Source: Mesorhizobium sp. ORS 3324
GTDB lineage: Bacteria; Pseudomonadota; Alphaproteobacteria; Rhizobiales; Rhizobiaceae
Reading direction: 5' to 3'
DNA length: 64,000 bases
Assembly (NCBI GenBank): GCA_000824825.2
Contig: LM655179.1
Span: 2,480-66,479 of the forward strand
The notes under the pieces are model-generated. The model saw only the letters and a list, made by a program, of their open reading frames with translations. It was not told the DNA's origin and did not search any database. The position numbers and the translations under genes were made by a program. Positions 9,599 to 18,541 of the stretch are shown here, one piece after another. Numbering within the stretch: the first letter of the stretch is position 1; each line of letters starts with the position of its first letter.

Positions 9599-10342
9599 AT
9601 GACTGCTCCCACCAGGAGGTTTTCAATGCGGCTTTCCGCACCCGTCTATCGTCTGAAGCGCCAGGCCAGGCTGTTGTCCCGCGGGGAGGGCATCCCGCTT
9701 CACCAGGCGCTCGACCGCGTCGCTGCCATAGAGGGCTTCGCCGGCTGGAGCCTGCTTGCGGCAAAGGCCGCCGAGGCTCAGCCCGCCGGAAATCTGTTTG
9801 CACGCCTCGAGCCTGGCGACATGGTGCTCGTGGCCGCGCGGCCGGGCCAAGGCAAGACCTTGCTGAGCCTCGAGCTTGCAGTCGAGGCTATGAAGGCCGG
9901 CAGCCGGGCGGTCTTCTTCAGCCTCGAATACACGCACACGGACATCCTCGGCCGGTTCCGCGCCATCGCGATCGAGCCGGCCGATTTCAACGGCCTCTTC
10001 GAATTCGACAATTCCGACGCCATCAGCGCCGGCTACATCATCGACAGGCTGCGGACGGCGCCTCGCGGAACACTTGCGGTCATCGACTACCTGCAACTGC
10101 TCGACCAGAAGCGGGAAAATCCGGAGCTGATGGCTCAGGTCCGTGCGCTCAAGGCTTTTGCCCGCGAAAGCGGACTGGTGCTGGTCTTCATCTCGCAGAT
10201 CGACCGGGCATACGATCCGTCGACGAAGCCGTTTCCCGACCTTGGCGACGTCCGGCTGCCGAACCCGCTCGATCTGTCGTTGTTCGACAAGACATGCTTC
10301 CTGAACAAGGGCAAGATTCAGTTCCAGGCGGCGCCGGCTTGA
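9599..10342 (+). CDS. Orphan DnaB/RecA-like ATPase (helicase-type) of unknown role
   Basis: This 247-residue protein has a short N-terminal helical part of about 60 residues. A single RecA-fold ATPase core follows, with Walker A ARPGQGKTLLSLE, a Walker B-like LAVIDYLQLLDQ, and an FISQIDR segment. The DYLQLL wording is typical of DnaB-family C-terminal domains, but the DnaB N-terminal domain and full hexamer interface are missing. It is therefore not the replicative helicase. The start ATG follows AAGGAGG. A second ATG nine codons later also has AGGAGG and cannot be excluded. No phage or replication gene is adjacent. Confidence 0.7.
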   Translation: MTAPTRRFSMRLSAPVYRLKRQARLLSRGEGIPLHQALDRVAAIEGFAGWSLLAAKAAEAQPAGNLFARLEPGDMVLVAARPGQGKTLLSLELAVEAMKAGSRAVFFSLEYTHTDILGRFRAIAIEPADFNGLFEFDNSDAISAGYIIDRLRTAPRGTLAVIDYLQLLDQKRENPELMAQVRALKAFARESGLVLVFISQIDRAYDPSTKPFPDLGDVRLPNPLDLSLFDKTCFLNKGKIQFQAAPA

Positions 10343-10392
10343 GGCCGATCCATGCTGCGGCTATGGCTGTGGGCCGGCCAGGGACATGGAAC

Positions 10393-10950
10393 ATGATCGA
10401 AATCGTCAAGCCCGCGCTCGAGCACCTGCCGTCCTACAAGGCGGCGCTGGAGCGCGGCTGGTCGCCGGACAATGTGCGGCTGCTGGAAGCAACGCGAGAG
10501 CAGCTCGCGGCCATCGAAGAGGACCCTGTCGCCTTCCTCGCCGGCCTTGACGATCCTGAGGCGAAGGGCCCGCCCATCACCTTGCCGGACGGCACCAAGG
10601 TGCCGCGCCTGCCGGGATTCCGGCGCTGGATATGGGACGGCGAGGCCGCCGGCTCGATCGGCTTTCGCTGGCAGAAGGGCACGTCCGCGCTGCCCTCGCA
10701 TGTGCTCGGCCATATCGGCTACGCGGTGGTGCCGTGGAAGCGAGGCCGCGGCTACGCCACCGAAGCGCTGCGGCTGATGCTGGAAGAGGCGAGGGCCGTA
10801 GGTCTCGATTTTGTCGAGATCACCGCCAAGCCGCACAACCCGGCTTCGCACAAGGTGATAACAGCCAATGGTGGCAGGCTGGTCGGCCGCTTCTTCGAGG
10901 ATGCCGCCTATGGCGGCGCCGAAAGCCTCAAATTCCGGATCGATCTTTAG
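10393..10950 (+). CDS. GNAT family N-acetyltransferase
   Basis: This 185-residue GNAT fold has the acetyl-CoA loop visible in VVPWKRGRGYATEALRLML (RGxGxA type), followed by the ASHKVITANGG segment found in RimJ/YjcK-like acetyltransferases. The substrate is unknown. Long-chain aminoglycoside- or ribosomal-protein-acetyltransferase features are not evident. It lies 50 bases after the orphan ATPase on the same strand, so the two could be co-transcribed. The start ATG has only a weak ribosome site (GGGACATGG). Confidence 0.85.
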   Translation: MIEIVKPALEHLPSYKAALERGWSPDNVRLLEATREQLAAIEEDPVAFLAGLDDPEAKGPPITLPDGTKVPRLPGFRRWIWDGEAAGSIGFRWQKGTSALPSHVLGHIGYAVVPWKRGRGYATEALRLMLEEARAVGLDFVEITAKPHNPASHKVITANGGRLVGRFFEDAAYGGAESLKFRIDL

Positions 10951-10985
10951 ACGTCTGCCTTGTCCCGGCAAGCGGCACCCGTGCG

Positions 10986-11372
10986 CTATTCGCCAGGCTT
11001 GGCCAGCCGCCCTTCCTCGGCCTTGTAATAGAACTGGCTCGCCACGAGCCAGCCCTTGAGTGGCCTAAGCGGCGGGATGCAGGTCGCCAGAATTATGGGG
11101 ATCGAAACGAAGGCGTGGAACCACATGGACGGCTCGAATGTCACCTGTGCCCAGACGGCGAACAGGACGGACGGCACGCAGGCAAAGCAGATGACGAAGA
11201 AGGCAGGGCCGTCCGCCGGATCGGCAAAGGAATAGTCGAGCCCGCAGACATCGCATTTCGGAGCCAGCTTCAGGAATCCCTCGAACAGGCGACCCTCGCC
11301 GCAGCGCGGACAGCGGCCCCGGATCCCTACCTGCCAGGGCACCAGATGTGGATAATGCGCACGGTCTTGCAT
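10986..11372 (-). CDS. DUF983 family zinc-ribbon membrane protein
   Basis: This 128-residue protein has two CxxC pairs (CPRC at 21-24, CDVC at 40-43) that form a likely zinc ribbon, followed by two hydrophobic segments (FFVICFACVPSVLFAVWAQ and AFVSIPIILATCI). This is the DUF983 pattern. Members are often found near cytochrome-oxidase assembly genes, but none is present here. The start was set at the ATG giving MQDRAHYPH. It is divergent from the MocR-type regulator, sharing a 94-base region with a strong palindrome, and could be that regulator's target. Confidence 0.85.
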   Translation of the reverse strand: MQDRAHYPHLVPWQVGIRGRCPRCGEGRLFEGFLKLAPKCDVCGLDYSFADPADGPAFFVICFACVPSVLFAVWAQVTFEPSMWFHAFVSIPIILATCIPPLRPLKGWLVASQFYYKAEEGRLAKPGE

Positions 11373-11443
11373 GATGGTCTCTCCGATGGCCTCGCGTGGC
11401 GTCAGGTCGGCCTTGAGGTCTCGTGTACATACATATATGATAT

Positions 11444-11457
11444 TTGTATGCATACAA
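11444..11457. promoter_or_regulatory. Perfect palindrome before the MocR-type regulator
   Basis: TTGTATGCATACAA is a perfect 14-base palindrome 10 bases before the regulator start. A related half-site, TGTACATAC, lies about 15 bases further left and can pair with GTATGCATACA in inverted orientation. This is a plausible operator for the regulator itself and for the divergent DUF983 gene. Confidence 0.5.
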
Positions 11458-11466
11458 TGCGACAAA

Positions 11467-12858
11467 ATGTATGGGGCGATAGTGAGCGACGCGATCGATA
11501 TCGGTTGGCTTCCGGTCTTGGAGGCTGGACCGCGACCGGTTTATCTCAAGATCGTCGACGCCCTTGCGGATGCCCGTTCGAGCGGCCGGCTGCAACCGGG
11601 CGACCGGCTGCCGCCCCAGCGGGAGCTCGCCCGACTGCTGGGTGTCGACCTGACCACCGTCACCAGGGCATTCACCGAAGCCCGGCGCAGAAACCTGATC
11701 GATGCAACTGCGGGTCGAGGCACCTTCATCACGCCCGGCGAGCCGGAAGAGCCTATCCTCGACTTGGGCATGAACATTCCGCCGGCGCCCGCCGGCCTCA
11801 GCCTGCCGGCCTTGATCCGCGCCGGCATCGACGGGCTGCTCAGACGCTCCAGTGCGGAAGCGCTGCTTTCCTATCATCCGGGTCCGGGCTCACCCGCCGA
11901 ACGCGCCGCCGGCTCGGCATGGCTTTCCGCAACCGGCGACAGGCTGCCGGTCGACCGGGTGGCCGTCGGTTCGGGCGCGCAGGCGCTGCTTGCAGCCGTT
12001 CTCCTGTCGCAGACCCGCGAGGGCGACACGATCGTCACCGACGCGCTGACCTATCCGGGCCTGATTGCGCTTGCCCGGGCAACAGGGCGCAAGCTCGCCG
12101 GCGTCAAATCAGATGACAAAGGCATGCTGCCGGACGATCTTGAGGAGGTGGTGCGCCGCTGTGACGCGCGCGTGCTGTACCTCAACCCGACGCTCCACAA
12201 TCCAACCGCGCTCACCGTGCCGGAAGCCAGGCGCCGGGACCTGGCGCGGATGGCGGGCAAGCTTGGCGTGACGATCGTCGAGGACGATCCCTACAGCCCG
12301 TTGCTGACTTTTTCCCCGCCGGCCTTCCTCGCCCTCGCGCCGGAGCGGACTTTCCATGTCGCGACGATGGTGAAATGCATCTCGCCTTTCCTGCGCACGG
12401 CTTTCCTGGCGGCGCCGGACGCGGAAGCTATCGAGCGGATCGCCGCTGCAATCCGAGGCACCACGATGATGGCGCCGCCGCTGATGACAGGTCTCGCCTG
12501 CGAGTGGGTGCGAAGCGGATTGGCCCGCGAGATCACCGCCGCCGTGCGTGCCGAAGCGCAAGCCAGGCAGAAGATCGCGCGCGAAATCCTGCCTTCGGGT
12601 TTCGCCTCGGCGGAAACGAGCCTGCATTTGTGGTACCCGCTCGAGGGGCGTTTGCGCTCGTCGGAGCTTGTCGACGCGGCCCGGCGCCGCGGACTGGCCA
12701 TCAGCCCAGCGGACGAGTTCTCCGTGGTGTCCGGCGTTGCCGATGGCCTGCGCCTGGCGCTAGGCGCCGCTTCCAGCCGCGAAAGGCTGGAGGAGGGGCT
12801 TCGAAGCTTGCTGTCGATCCTTGCCGGCGGCTCCGGATACGCGCCGCGGACGGTCTGA
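11467..12858 (+). CDS. MocR-type GntR/aminotransferase fusion transcriptional regulator
   Basis: This 463-residue protein has an N-terminal GntR winged helix (PVYLKIVDALADARSSGRLQPGDRLPPQRELARLLGVDLTT region, residues about 20-70). It is followed by a fold-type I aminotransferase domain in which Lys303 (TMVKCISPFLR) is positioned to bind PLP. Known MocR proteins (PdxR, GabR) use PLP or amino compounds as effectors. The effector here is unknown, and no vitamin B6 or GABA gene is next to it. ATG is the preferred start. GTG five codons later (VSDAIDIGW) is an alternative. Convergent with the MFS gene downstream. Confidence 0.9.
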   Translation: MYGAIVSDAIDIGWLPVLEAGPRPVYLKIVDALADARSSGRLQPGDRLPPQRELARLLGVDLTTVTRAFTEARRRNLIDATAGRGTFITPGEPEEPILDLGMNIPPAPAGLSLPALIRAGIDGLLRRSSAEALLSYHPGPGSPAERAAGSAWLSATGDRLPVDRVAVGSGAQALLAAVLLSQTREGDTIVTDALTYPGLIALARATGRKLAGVKSDDKGMLPDDLEEVVRRCDARVLYLNPTLHNPTALTVPEARRRDLARMAGKLGVTIVEDDPYSPLLTFSPPAFLALAPERTFHVATMVKCISPFLRTAFLAAPDAEAIERIAAAIRGTTMMAPPLMTGLACEWVRSGLAREITAAVRAEAQARQKIAREILPSGFASAETSLHLWYPLEGRLRSSELVDAARRRGLAISPADEFSVVSGVADGLRLALGAASSRERLEEGLRSLLSILAGGSGYAPRTV

Positions 12859-12888
12859 GGGACTGGCCGGCAGCGCGCCCACGGCGTT

Positions 12889-14070
12889 CTATTCGGCCGC
12901 CGCCGGCAACGGCGGCGTCGCGCGGCTGCGCCATTCCCAGGACTGCGAGGCGAGCGCCACAGCCACGGCCACCAGCATGGCGAGCGCGCCGGCGACCGGC
13001 AGGCTGCGATAGCCGAGGCCGGCATTGAGCATCGCCGCGCCAAGCGAGGCGGCAAGCGCGATGCCGACATTGAAGCCGGACGGGATCAGCGAAGAGGCAA
13101 GGTTCGAGGCGTCCGCGGTCCAGGCGAGGATGCGGGTCTGGATCGGCGCGCCGATGGCGAAGTTCAGCCCGCCCCAGACAACGACGGCAATCACCATCGG
13201 CACCGGATAGGGGCTGACGGCATAAATCACGGCCAACATAAGCGCCTGCAGGAAAAGCATGGCGATCAGCGAAGGCATCAGCTTCCAGTCGGCAAGCCTG
13301 CCGCCGAGAAAAACGCCGATCGTGGCGCCGACGCCGTTGAGCAGCAGCACAAAGGGGATCAGGCTTTCGTCGAGGCCGGTGACTTCGAGCAGGGTCGGCG
13401 TGATGTAGGTGAAGAGGCCGAACTGACCGATCATCAGCATCAGCATGAGGATGAGCGAGGTCCAGACCTGCTGGCGGCCGAGCACGCGCACCTCGCGCGC
13501 CAGGCCGGCGGGTCGGTTGGCGGCGCCCGCCGTGCGCGGCAAGAGCGCAAGCATGGCGGCAATCGCGACGACGCCCAGCGCGCCCATCACCCAGAAGGTC
13601 GCGCGCCACCCCCAAAGACCGCCGATCGCGGTGCCGGCCGGCACGCCGATGACGTTGGAGACGGTGAGTCCCGAAAGAATGACCGCCACCGCTCGACCGC
13701 GCTGGTCCTCGCGCACCAGGCCGACCGCGACCACCATGGCGACGCCGAAATAGCAGCCATGCGCCACGGCGACCAAGATGCGCAGCAGGAGCATCGCGGT
13801 GAAGTCAGGCGCCAGGGCGCAGGCAGCCTGGCCAAGGGTGAAGGCGATGGTGAGCCCGACGAGCAGCGCCTTACGCGGAACTCTGGTGGTAGCAAGCGCC
13901 AGCAGCGGGCCGCCGATCGCAATGCCGCAGGCATAGCCGGAGACGAGATAGCCTGCGGTCGGCACGGAAACGTCGAGGCCTTGCGCCACCTCCGGCAGCA
14001 CGCCGGCGATGACGAATTCGGTGGTGCCGAAGGCGAAGGCGGCAATGAAGAGGGCAATCAGCGGCAGCAT
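12889..14070 (-). CDS. MFS exporter, DHA1 (YdhP/AraJ-like) family
   Basis: This 393-residue, 12-helix transporter opens with LIALFIAAFAFGTTEFVIAGVLPEVAQGL. That opening is characteristic of the YdhP/AraJ/Cmr branch of DHA1 efflux pumps. It carries the antiporter-type GLTVSNVIGVPAGTAIGGLWGWR motif C-like region in helix 5. Substrates of this branch include purines, sugars and drugs and cannot be decided here. No divergent regulator is present. The next gene upstream (DUF2061) is on the same strand 81 bases away. Confidence 0.88.
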   Translation of the reverse strand: MLPLIALFIAAFAFGTTEFVIAGVLPEVAQGLDVSVPTAGYLVSGYACGIAIGGPLLALATTRVPRKALLVGLTIAFTLGQAACALAPDFTAMLLLRILVAVAHGCYFGVAMVVAVGLVREDQRGRAVAVILSGLTVSNVIGVPAGTAIGGLWGWRATFWVMGALGVVAIAAMLALLPRTAGAANRPAGLAREVRVLGRQQVWTSLILMLMLMIGQFGLFTYITPTLLEVTGLDESLIPFVLLLNGVGATIGVFLGGRLADWKLMPSLIAMLFLQALMLAVIYAVSPYPVPMVIAVVVWGGLNFAIGAPIQTRILAWTADASNLASSLIPSGFNVGIALAASLGAAMLNAGLGYRSLPVAGALAMLVAVAVALASQSWEWRSRATPPLPAAAE

Positions 14071-14151
14071 GGCGCAAGGGCTTGAAGGGGAATGCAGCGC
14101 GTCAAACCACGGATGCGCGCGGCCGGCAATGCAGAAATTGTCGATGCCGCT

Positions 14152-14409
14152 TTAGCTTTTGTTGACCGGATCTAGCTTTGCCTCGGCAGCGGACAGCGAG
14201 GCCAACTTCTTGCTCCGGCCATAAGGGATTTTCAGCCATGCTCGCTCATGAAGGTAAAAGAGCAGCGACTTGGTGACGACTTCCGTCCCGCCGATGGCTG
14301 CAGCGAGCTTCACGCTTCCGGTCACGACAAGCGAAATGATCATCGTGTCGACTGTGCCGGTGGCGCGCCAGGAAAGCGCCTTGATGAAGCTGCGCGAATG
14401 GGTGTCCAT
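14152..14409 (-). CDS. DUF2061 family small membrane protein
   Basis: This 85-residue protein begins MDTHSRSFIKALSWRATGTVDTMIIS, the DUF2061 signature. It has one or two short hydrophobic stretches (VDTMIISLVVTGSVKLAAAIGG) and the KSLLFYLHERAW segment that defines the family. Function is unknown. Homologues are sometimes fused to or near sulfate-adenylyl or membrane-stress genes, which are not seen here. The start is the first ATG and matches the family's usual N-terminus. Confidence 0.85.
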   Translation of the reverse strand: MDTHSRSFIKALSWRATGTVDTMIISLVVTGSVKLAAAIGGTEVVTKSLLFYLHERAWLKIPYGRSKKLASLSAAEAKLDPVNKS

Positions 14410-14510
14410 CGACTACGTCATCCTCCCAGTGGATCTCGGATGTTCCTTAGCCGACGAGGGCGAGGATGAGCAAAGACTAATTCTTGTATCGTTGCGGCCT
14501 GACCTTGCGC

Positions 14511-16175
14511 CTAGCCAGCCTTCAACCGCGAGTCGCCGAGCATTCCGCGCTCCTCGAGCACGGGATAGGCGATCGACGCCAGCAGCGAGTTGATCTGCTT
14601 GAGGTCGCGGATGGTGTCGAGATGGATGGAACTGGTCTCGACGCTTTTGGCCGTGCCGTCGCGCAGCCGCACGAAATGGCTTGCGCTTGTCTCTTTCTCG
14701 CGCTCGCGCAGCAGATCCTTCTCCAGCACCAGCTGGCGGGCCGTTTCGGGGTCGCGCGACACCAGCACGTTGAAGGCAAGCCGCGCATTGGCGAGCACCG
14801 AGGCATGGAAGGCGAAGAGCTCGCGCCAGCCCTCCGGCGTGAATTCCAGGCCGCGCTCCAGCTTCTTCCTGACATGAACCAGCATGTTGCGCACGATGAT
14901 GTCGCCGACCTGCTCCAGCTTGACGCAGGCGCCGATCAGTTCCTGGCAGCGCAGCGCCTCGTCCTCGCTGAGGCGGTTCTTGGTGACCTTGGCGAGATAG
15001 AGCTTTATCGCCGCGTGCTTCCTGTCGACACGGTCGTCGAGCGCGGCGAGCGCCTTGATCTTGTCGCTGTCGGCGCTCTCGTAAAGCTCGATGATCCGCT
15101 TCAGCATGATCTCGACCGTTTCGCAGACCCGCACCACCTCGCGGGTGGCGTTGGCCAGCGCCTGGCTTGGCGTGTCGAGCGCGCTCTCGTTCAGCGCCGA
15201 CAATTCGACGACTTCGAGCGCCGCCGCCGGTTCGGGCTTCGCGCCGAGCGCCACGATGCTTTCGGACGCACGATAGACGAGGCCGGCGAGCGGCAGGCCG
15301 GCAAGCAGGATGATCACGTTGAACAGGATATGGGCGTTGACGATCTGATCCGGCCCGGTCGCGCCGAGAAAGCCGACCGGCGGTTTCAGCGTCATGAACA
15401 GGATCAGCATGATCAGCGAGCCCATGCCGCGCATCAAGAGGTTCCCGACCGGCACGACGCGGACACCAGGATCGGCATTGCGGGTGAGCAGCGGCGCGAT
15501 GATCGACGAGCCGAGATTGACGCCAAGCACCAGCACGATGCCGAGCTCCGGCGGGATGATGCCGCGGCCGGCCAGCGTCACCATCAACAGCACGGCGGCG
15601 ATGGAAGAGTGGAACAGCCAGGTGATCAGGGCGGCGAGAAGATAGGCGGTGACGAAATCGCCGGAGAAATAGTTGACGATCATCGGCATCAGCGTGCTCT
15701 GGCGCAACGGCTCCGACGCCTGGCCGATCATCTCCAGCGACAGCAGCAGCAGGCCGATGCCGACCAGGATACGGCCGAACTGGCGCCAGTCGCGCCGCTC
15801 TGTAGCCATGAACATGACAGTGCCGGCGACGAGGCAGACAGGTACCAGTAGCGACAGGTCGAAGGTCAGGAGCTTGACCACCAGTGCCGAGCCGATCTCG
15901 GCGCCGCGCACGGCAAGCTGCCCGGCGGCCCCCGATACGATGCCGGCGCCGGCGAAGGAGCCGACCAGCAGCGTGACGGCGGTGGAACTCTGCAAGGCGA
16001 TCGCGAGACCGCAGCCGGCGAGCACCGCCATCAGCGGATTGCGCATGGTGGCGCGCAGCTTGTGGCGCAGCGCGTCGCCATAGGCGCGCTCGACGCCGGT
16101 CTTCACCAAGCGGGTGGCAAACAGCATCAGCGCCACCGCACCGGCGAGGTGCAGCAGGACGACGGAACCGCTCAT
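14511..16175 (-). CDS. Na/Pi cotransporter family protein with C-terminal PhoU domain
   Basis: This 554-residue protein has two Na_Pi_cotrans repeats of hydrophobic helices at about residues 1-300. The QSSTAVTLL motif in the first repeat and HSSIAAVLLMVT in the second correspond to the QSSS-type substrate motifs of NptA/SLC34 relatives. The C-terminal 200 residues are a helical PhoU-like domain. It is likely an inner-membrane low-affinity phosphate transporter or exporter. No pst/phoB genes are nearby. The start gives MSGSVVLLHLAGAV and the length is normal for this fusion family. Confidence 0.92.
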   Translation of the reverse strand: MSGSVVLLHLAGAVALMLFATRLVKTGVERAYGDALRHKLRATMRNPLMAVLAGCGLAIALQSSTAVTLLVGSFAGAGIVSGAAGQLAVRGAEIGSALVVKLLTFDLSLLVPVCLVAGTVMFMATERRDWRQFGRILVGIGLLLLSLEMIGQASEPLRQSTLMPMIVNYFSGDFVTAYLLAALITWLFHSSIAAVLLMVTLAGRGIIPPELGIVLVLGVNLGSSIIAPLLTRNADPGVRVVPVGNLLMRGMGSLIMLILFMTLKPPVGFLGATGPDQIVNAHILFNVIILLAGLPLAGLVYRASESIVALGAKPEPAAALEVVELSALNESALDTPSQALANATREVVRVCETVEIMLKRIIELYESADSDKIKALAALDDRVDRKHAAIKLYLAKVTKNRLSEDEALRCQELIGACVKLEQVGDIIVRNMLVHVRKKLERGLEFTPEGWRELFAFHASVLANARLAFNVLVSRDPETARQLVLEKDLLREREKETSASHFVRLRDGTAKSVETSSIHLDTIRDLKQINSLLASIAYPVLEERGMLGDSRLKAG

Positions 16176-16347
16176 GCCTGGCCTCGCAATGAGGCGGCGA
16201 AGGAGCGGAAATGGGCACGAATCGCAAGCATTTCGAGGGCCGAGATTACTACAACAATTTTAGCCGGATAATAAATTTTGCCCGATTCCATCGACGTCCG
16301 GCACGCGACGGCGTGTGTCGGAAATGGATTGAAGGCCCATTGGTTGC

Positions 16348-16449
16348 ATGCCGGAAGCGGATCGGCGGCAAAGGATCCGCGTCGGCACCGATTGCCTGCT
16401 GGTCGGCATCGTCTCCGGCATCATCTTCGGCGCGATCGCCGCGCACTGA
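16348..16449 (+). CDS. Possible 33-residue membrane peptide
   Basis: A short frame encodes a basic N-terminus (MPEADRRQRIRVG) followed by one hydrophobic segment (CLLVGIVSGIIFGAIAAH). An in-frame stop lies just upstream. A strong intrinsic terminator begins about 22 bases after the stop codon, so an independent transcript is likely. The ribosome site is weak (GAAGG about 12 bases upstream), so translation is uncertain. Function is unknown. I do not recognise a family, and it could equally be the tail of an untranslated RNA. Confidence 0.4.
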   Translation: MPEADRRQRIRVGTDCLLVGIVSGIIFGAIAAH

Positions 16450-16470
16450 TCCGGCAACAACCGAACACAC

Positions 16471-16501
16471 GAGAAGGCGGCCGCGCGGCCGCCTTCTTTT
16501 T
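16471..16501 (+). terminator. Intrinsic terminator before dnaG
   Basis: A perfect GAAGGCGGCC / GGCCGCCTTC stem with a four-base loop is followed by TTTTT. It terminates whatever transcript carries the small frame just upstream and isolates dnaG from it. Confidence 0.8.
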
Positions 16502-16588
16502 GTCTGTGAAAAAGCGGGTACGATCAACCTTAACGAGTCGTCGCGCCCGGGCGGCTCGATTATATGGAGGGCAAACGAGCCTTTCCCG

Positions 16589-18541
16589 ATGCGCTTTCCG
16601 CCCGCCTTCCTCGACGAGATACGCGACCGCGTGCCGATTTCCTCGGTGATCGGCCAGCGCGTCTCCTGGGACAGGAAGAAGACCAATACGTCGCGCGGCG
16701 ACTATTGGGCTTGCTGCCCGTTCCATGGCGAGAAGAGCCCGTCCTTCCACTGCGAGGACAAGAAGGGCCGCTACCATTGCTTCGGCTGCTCTGTCTCGGG
16801 CGACCATTTCAGGTTCCTGATCGAGCTCGACGGCATGAGCTTCCCCGAAGCGGTCGAAAAGATCGCCGGGATGGCCGGCGTGCCGATGCCGGTGCGCGAC
16901 GAAGCGCAGGAGCGGCGCGAGAAAGAACGCGCCAGCCTGACCGACGTCATGGAGATGGCGACCGTCTTCTTCCAGGAGCGCCTGCAGGGACCGGAAGGGG
17001 CAAAAGCCCGCGCCTATCTGCGCGACCGCGGCCTGACGCCGGCGACGCAGCAGTCCTTCCGGCTCGGCTATGCGCCGGACAGCCGTAACGCGCTGAAGGA
17101 ATATCTCGCCGCCAAGGGCGTGCCGAAGGCCGACATCGAGGCCTGCGGGCTGGTGCGGCATGGCGACGACATCCCGGTCTCCTACGACTGGTTCCGCGAC
17201 CGCATCATGTTTCCGATCCCGGATTCGCGCGGCAGGATCATCGCCTTCGGCGGGCGGGCGCTGGCGCCGGACGCTTTGGCCAAGTACATGAACTCGCCGG
17301 AGACCGAGCTCTTTCACAAGGGCAACGTGCTCTACAATTTCGCCCGTGCCCGCAAGGCGGTGGCCAAGGGCGGCACGGTGATTGCCGTCGAAGGCTATAT
17401 GGACGTGATCGCCCTGGCGCAGGCCGGCTTCGAGAACGCCGTGGCGCCGCTCGGCACGGCGCTGACCGAAAACCAGCTCGAGCTTCTGTGGCGCATGGCA
17501 CCCGAGCCGGTGCTTTGCTTCGACGGCGACCAGGCCGGACTGAAGGCGGCATGGCGCGCCGCCGACTTGGCGCTTCCGGCGGTCCAGCCCGGGCGCTCGG
17601 CGCATTTCGCACTACTGCCGGAAGGCAAGGACCCGGACGATCTGGTCAAGGCCGACGGGCCGGACGCATTCCGCGCGGTACTTTCGGAAGCACGGCCACT
17701 GGCAGATCTGTTGTGGATGCGAGAGACCGCCGGTGGCGTCTTCGACACGCCGGAGCGCCGCGCCGAACTCGGCAAGAGGCTGCGTGAGATCACCAGCCGC
17801 ATCCGCGACGAGAGCACGCGCTACCACTATCAGCAGGAGATGCGCGAGCGGGAGCTGAGCTTCTTCGGCTCGCAGCGCGCCGCGCGGCAAGGCCAACAAG
17901 GGGGCCGCTCCGATGGCCGACCGGGCGAGCGCGGCAGGGGTTCGGCGCCAGCTGGGGCGTTCGGCCGGGGCGCTGCCGGCGGGCGCGCCGCGATCACCGA
18001 AAGCCTCGGCCGCTCGGCGCTGGTCAAGCGGACCGGCGAAGCCTTGTCAGTGCGCGAGGCGACCATCATCGTGGCGCTGATCAATCACCCGGCGCTGATC
18101 GACGAGAATTTCGCCCATGTCGAATTCCTCGACCTCGCCAATTCGGATCTCAGGCGGCTGCACGCCGCCATCCTCGACGCGATGGCGCATGACGCCGCCG
18201 ACGACCGCGACGCGGTCATCGCCACCATCGAGCGCGCCGGATGCGGCGACATCTGGGAGCGCGCGGTGGCGCTGATCAAGCGGGCGCGGCAGTGGCCGGC
18301 GCTCGAAACCGCGGGGCTCGACGATGCCCGCGACGCCTTCAACCAAGCGCTACACTTGCAGCGCAGCGCGCGCACCTTACATAGAGAGCTGAAACAGGCG
18401 CAGGCGGCGCTCGATGCAGACCCTTCGGATGAAAATTTCCGGCATCTCGTCGAGATTCAGGCGCAATTCAACGATGTACAGGCAACGGAAGCGCTGATCG
18501 AAGGGTTCGGCGTTTCGTCGGGCAGGGCTGGGCGCGTTTAG
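16589..18541 (+). CDS. dnaG: DNA primase DnaG
   Basis: This 650-residue primase synthesises RNA primers at the replication fork. Its N-terminal CHC2 zinc ribbon has ligands Cys43, His46, Cys64 and Cys67 (CCPFH and YHCFGC). The catalytic core carries the TOPRIM motifs VIAVEGYMDVIAL and LCFDGDQAG. A low-complexity linker (Gly/Arg-rich, about residues 430-470) leads to the C-terminal DnaB-interacting region. The start ATG gives MRFPPAFLDEIRDRVPISSVIG, the family N-terminus. rpoD follows on the same strand after 367 bases, echoing the macromolecular-synthesis gene order of many proteobacteria. Confidence 0.97.
   Translation: MRFPPAFLDEIRDRVPISSVIGQRVSWDRKKTNTSRGDYWACCPFHGEKSPSFHCEDKKGRYHCFGCSVSGDHFRFLIELDGMSFPEAVEKIAGMAGVPMPVRDEAQERREKERASLTDVMEMATVFFQERLQGPEGAKARAYLRDRGLTPATQQSFRLGYAPDSRNALKEYLAAKGVPKADIEACGLVRHGDDIPVSYDWFRDRIMFPIPDSRGRIIAFGGRALAPDALAKYMNSPETELFHKGNVLYNFARARKAVAKGGTVIAVEGYMDVIALAQAGFENAVAPLGTALTENQLELLWRMAPEPVLCFDGDQAGLKAAWRAADLALPAVQPGRSAHFALLPEGKDPDDLVKADGPDAFRAVLSEARPLADLLWMRETAGGVFDTPERRAELGKRLREITSRIRDESTRYHYQQEMRERELSFFGSQRAARQGQQGGRSDGRPGERGRGSAPAGAFGRGAAGGRAAITESLGRSALVKRTGEALSVREATIIVALINHPALIDENFAHVEFLDLANSDLRRLHAAILDAMAHDAADDRDAVIATIERAGCGDIWERAVALIKRARQWPALETAGLDDARDAFNQALHLQRSARTLHRELKQAQAALDADPSDENFRHLVEIQAQFNDVQATEALIEGFGVSSGRAGRV

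Noticed and set aside
14484..15851. A 455-codon frame opposite the Na/Pi-PhoU gene
   Set aside because: The reverse strand encodes a protein with clear family motifs. The opposite frame has no recognisable domain and is His/Asp/Gln-rich, as expected of a shadow in GC-rich DNA.
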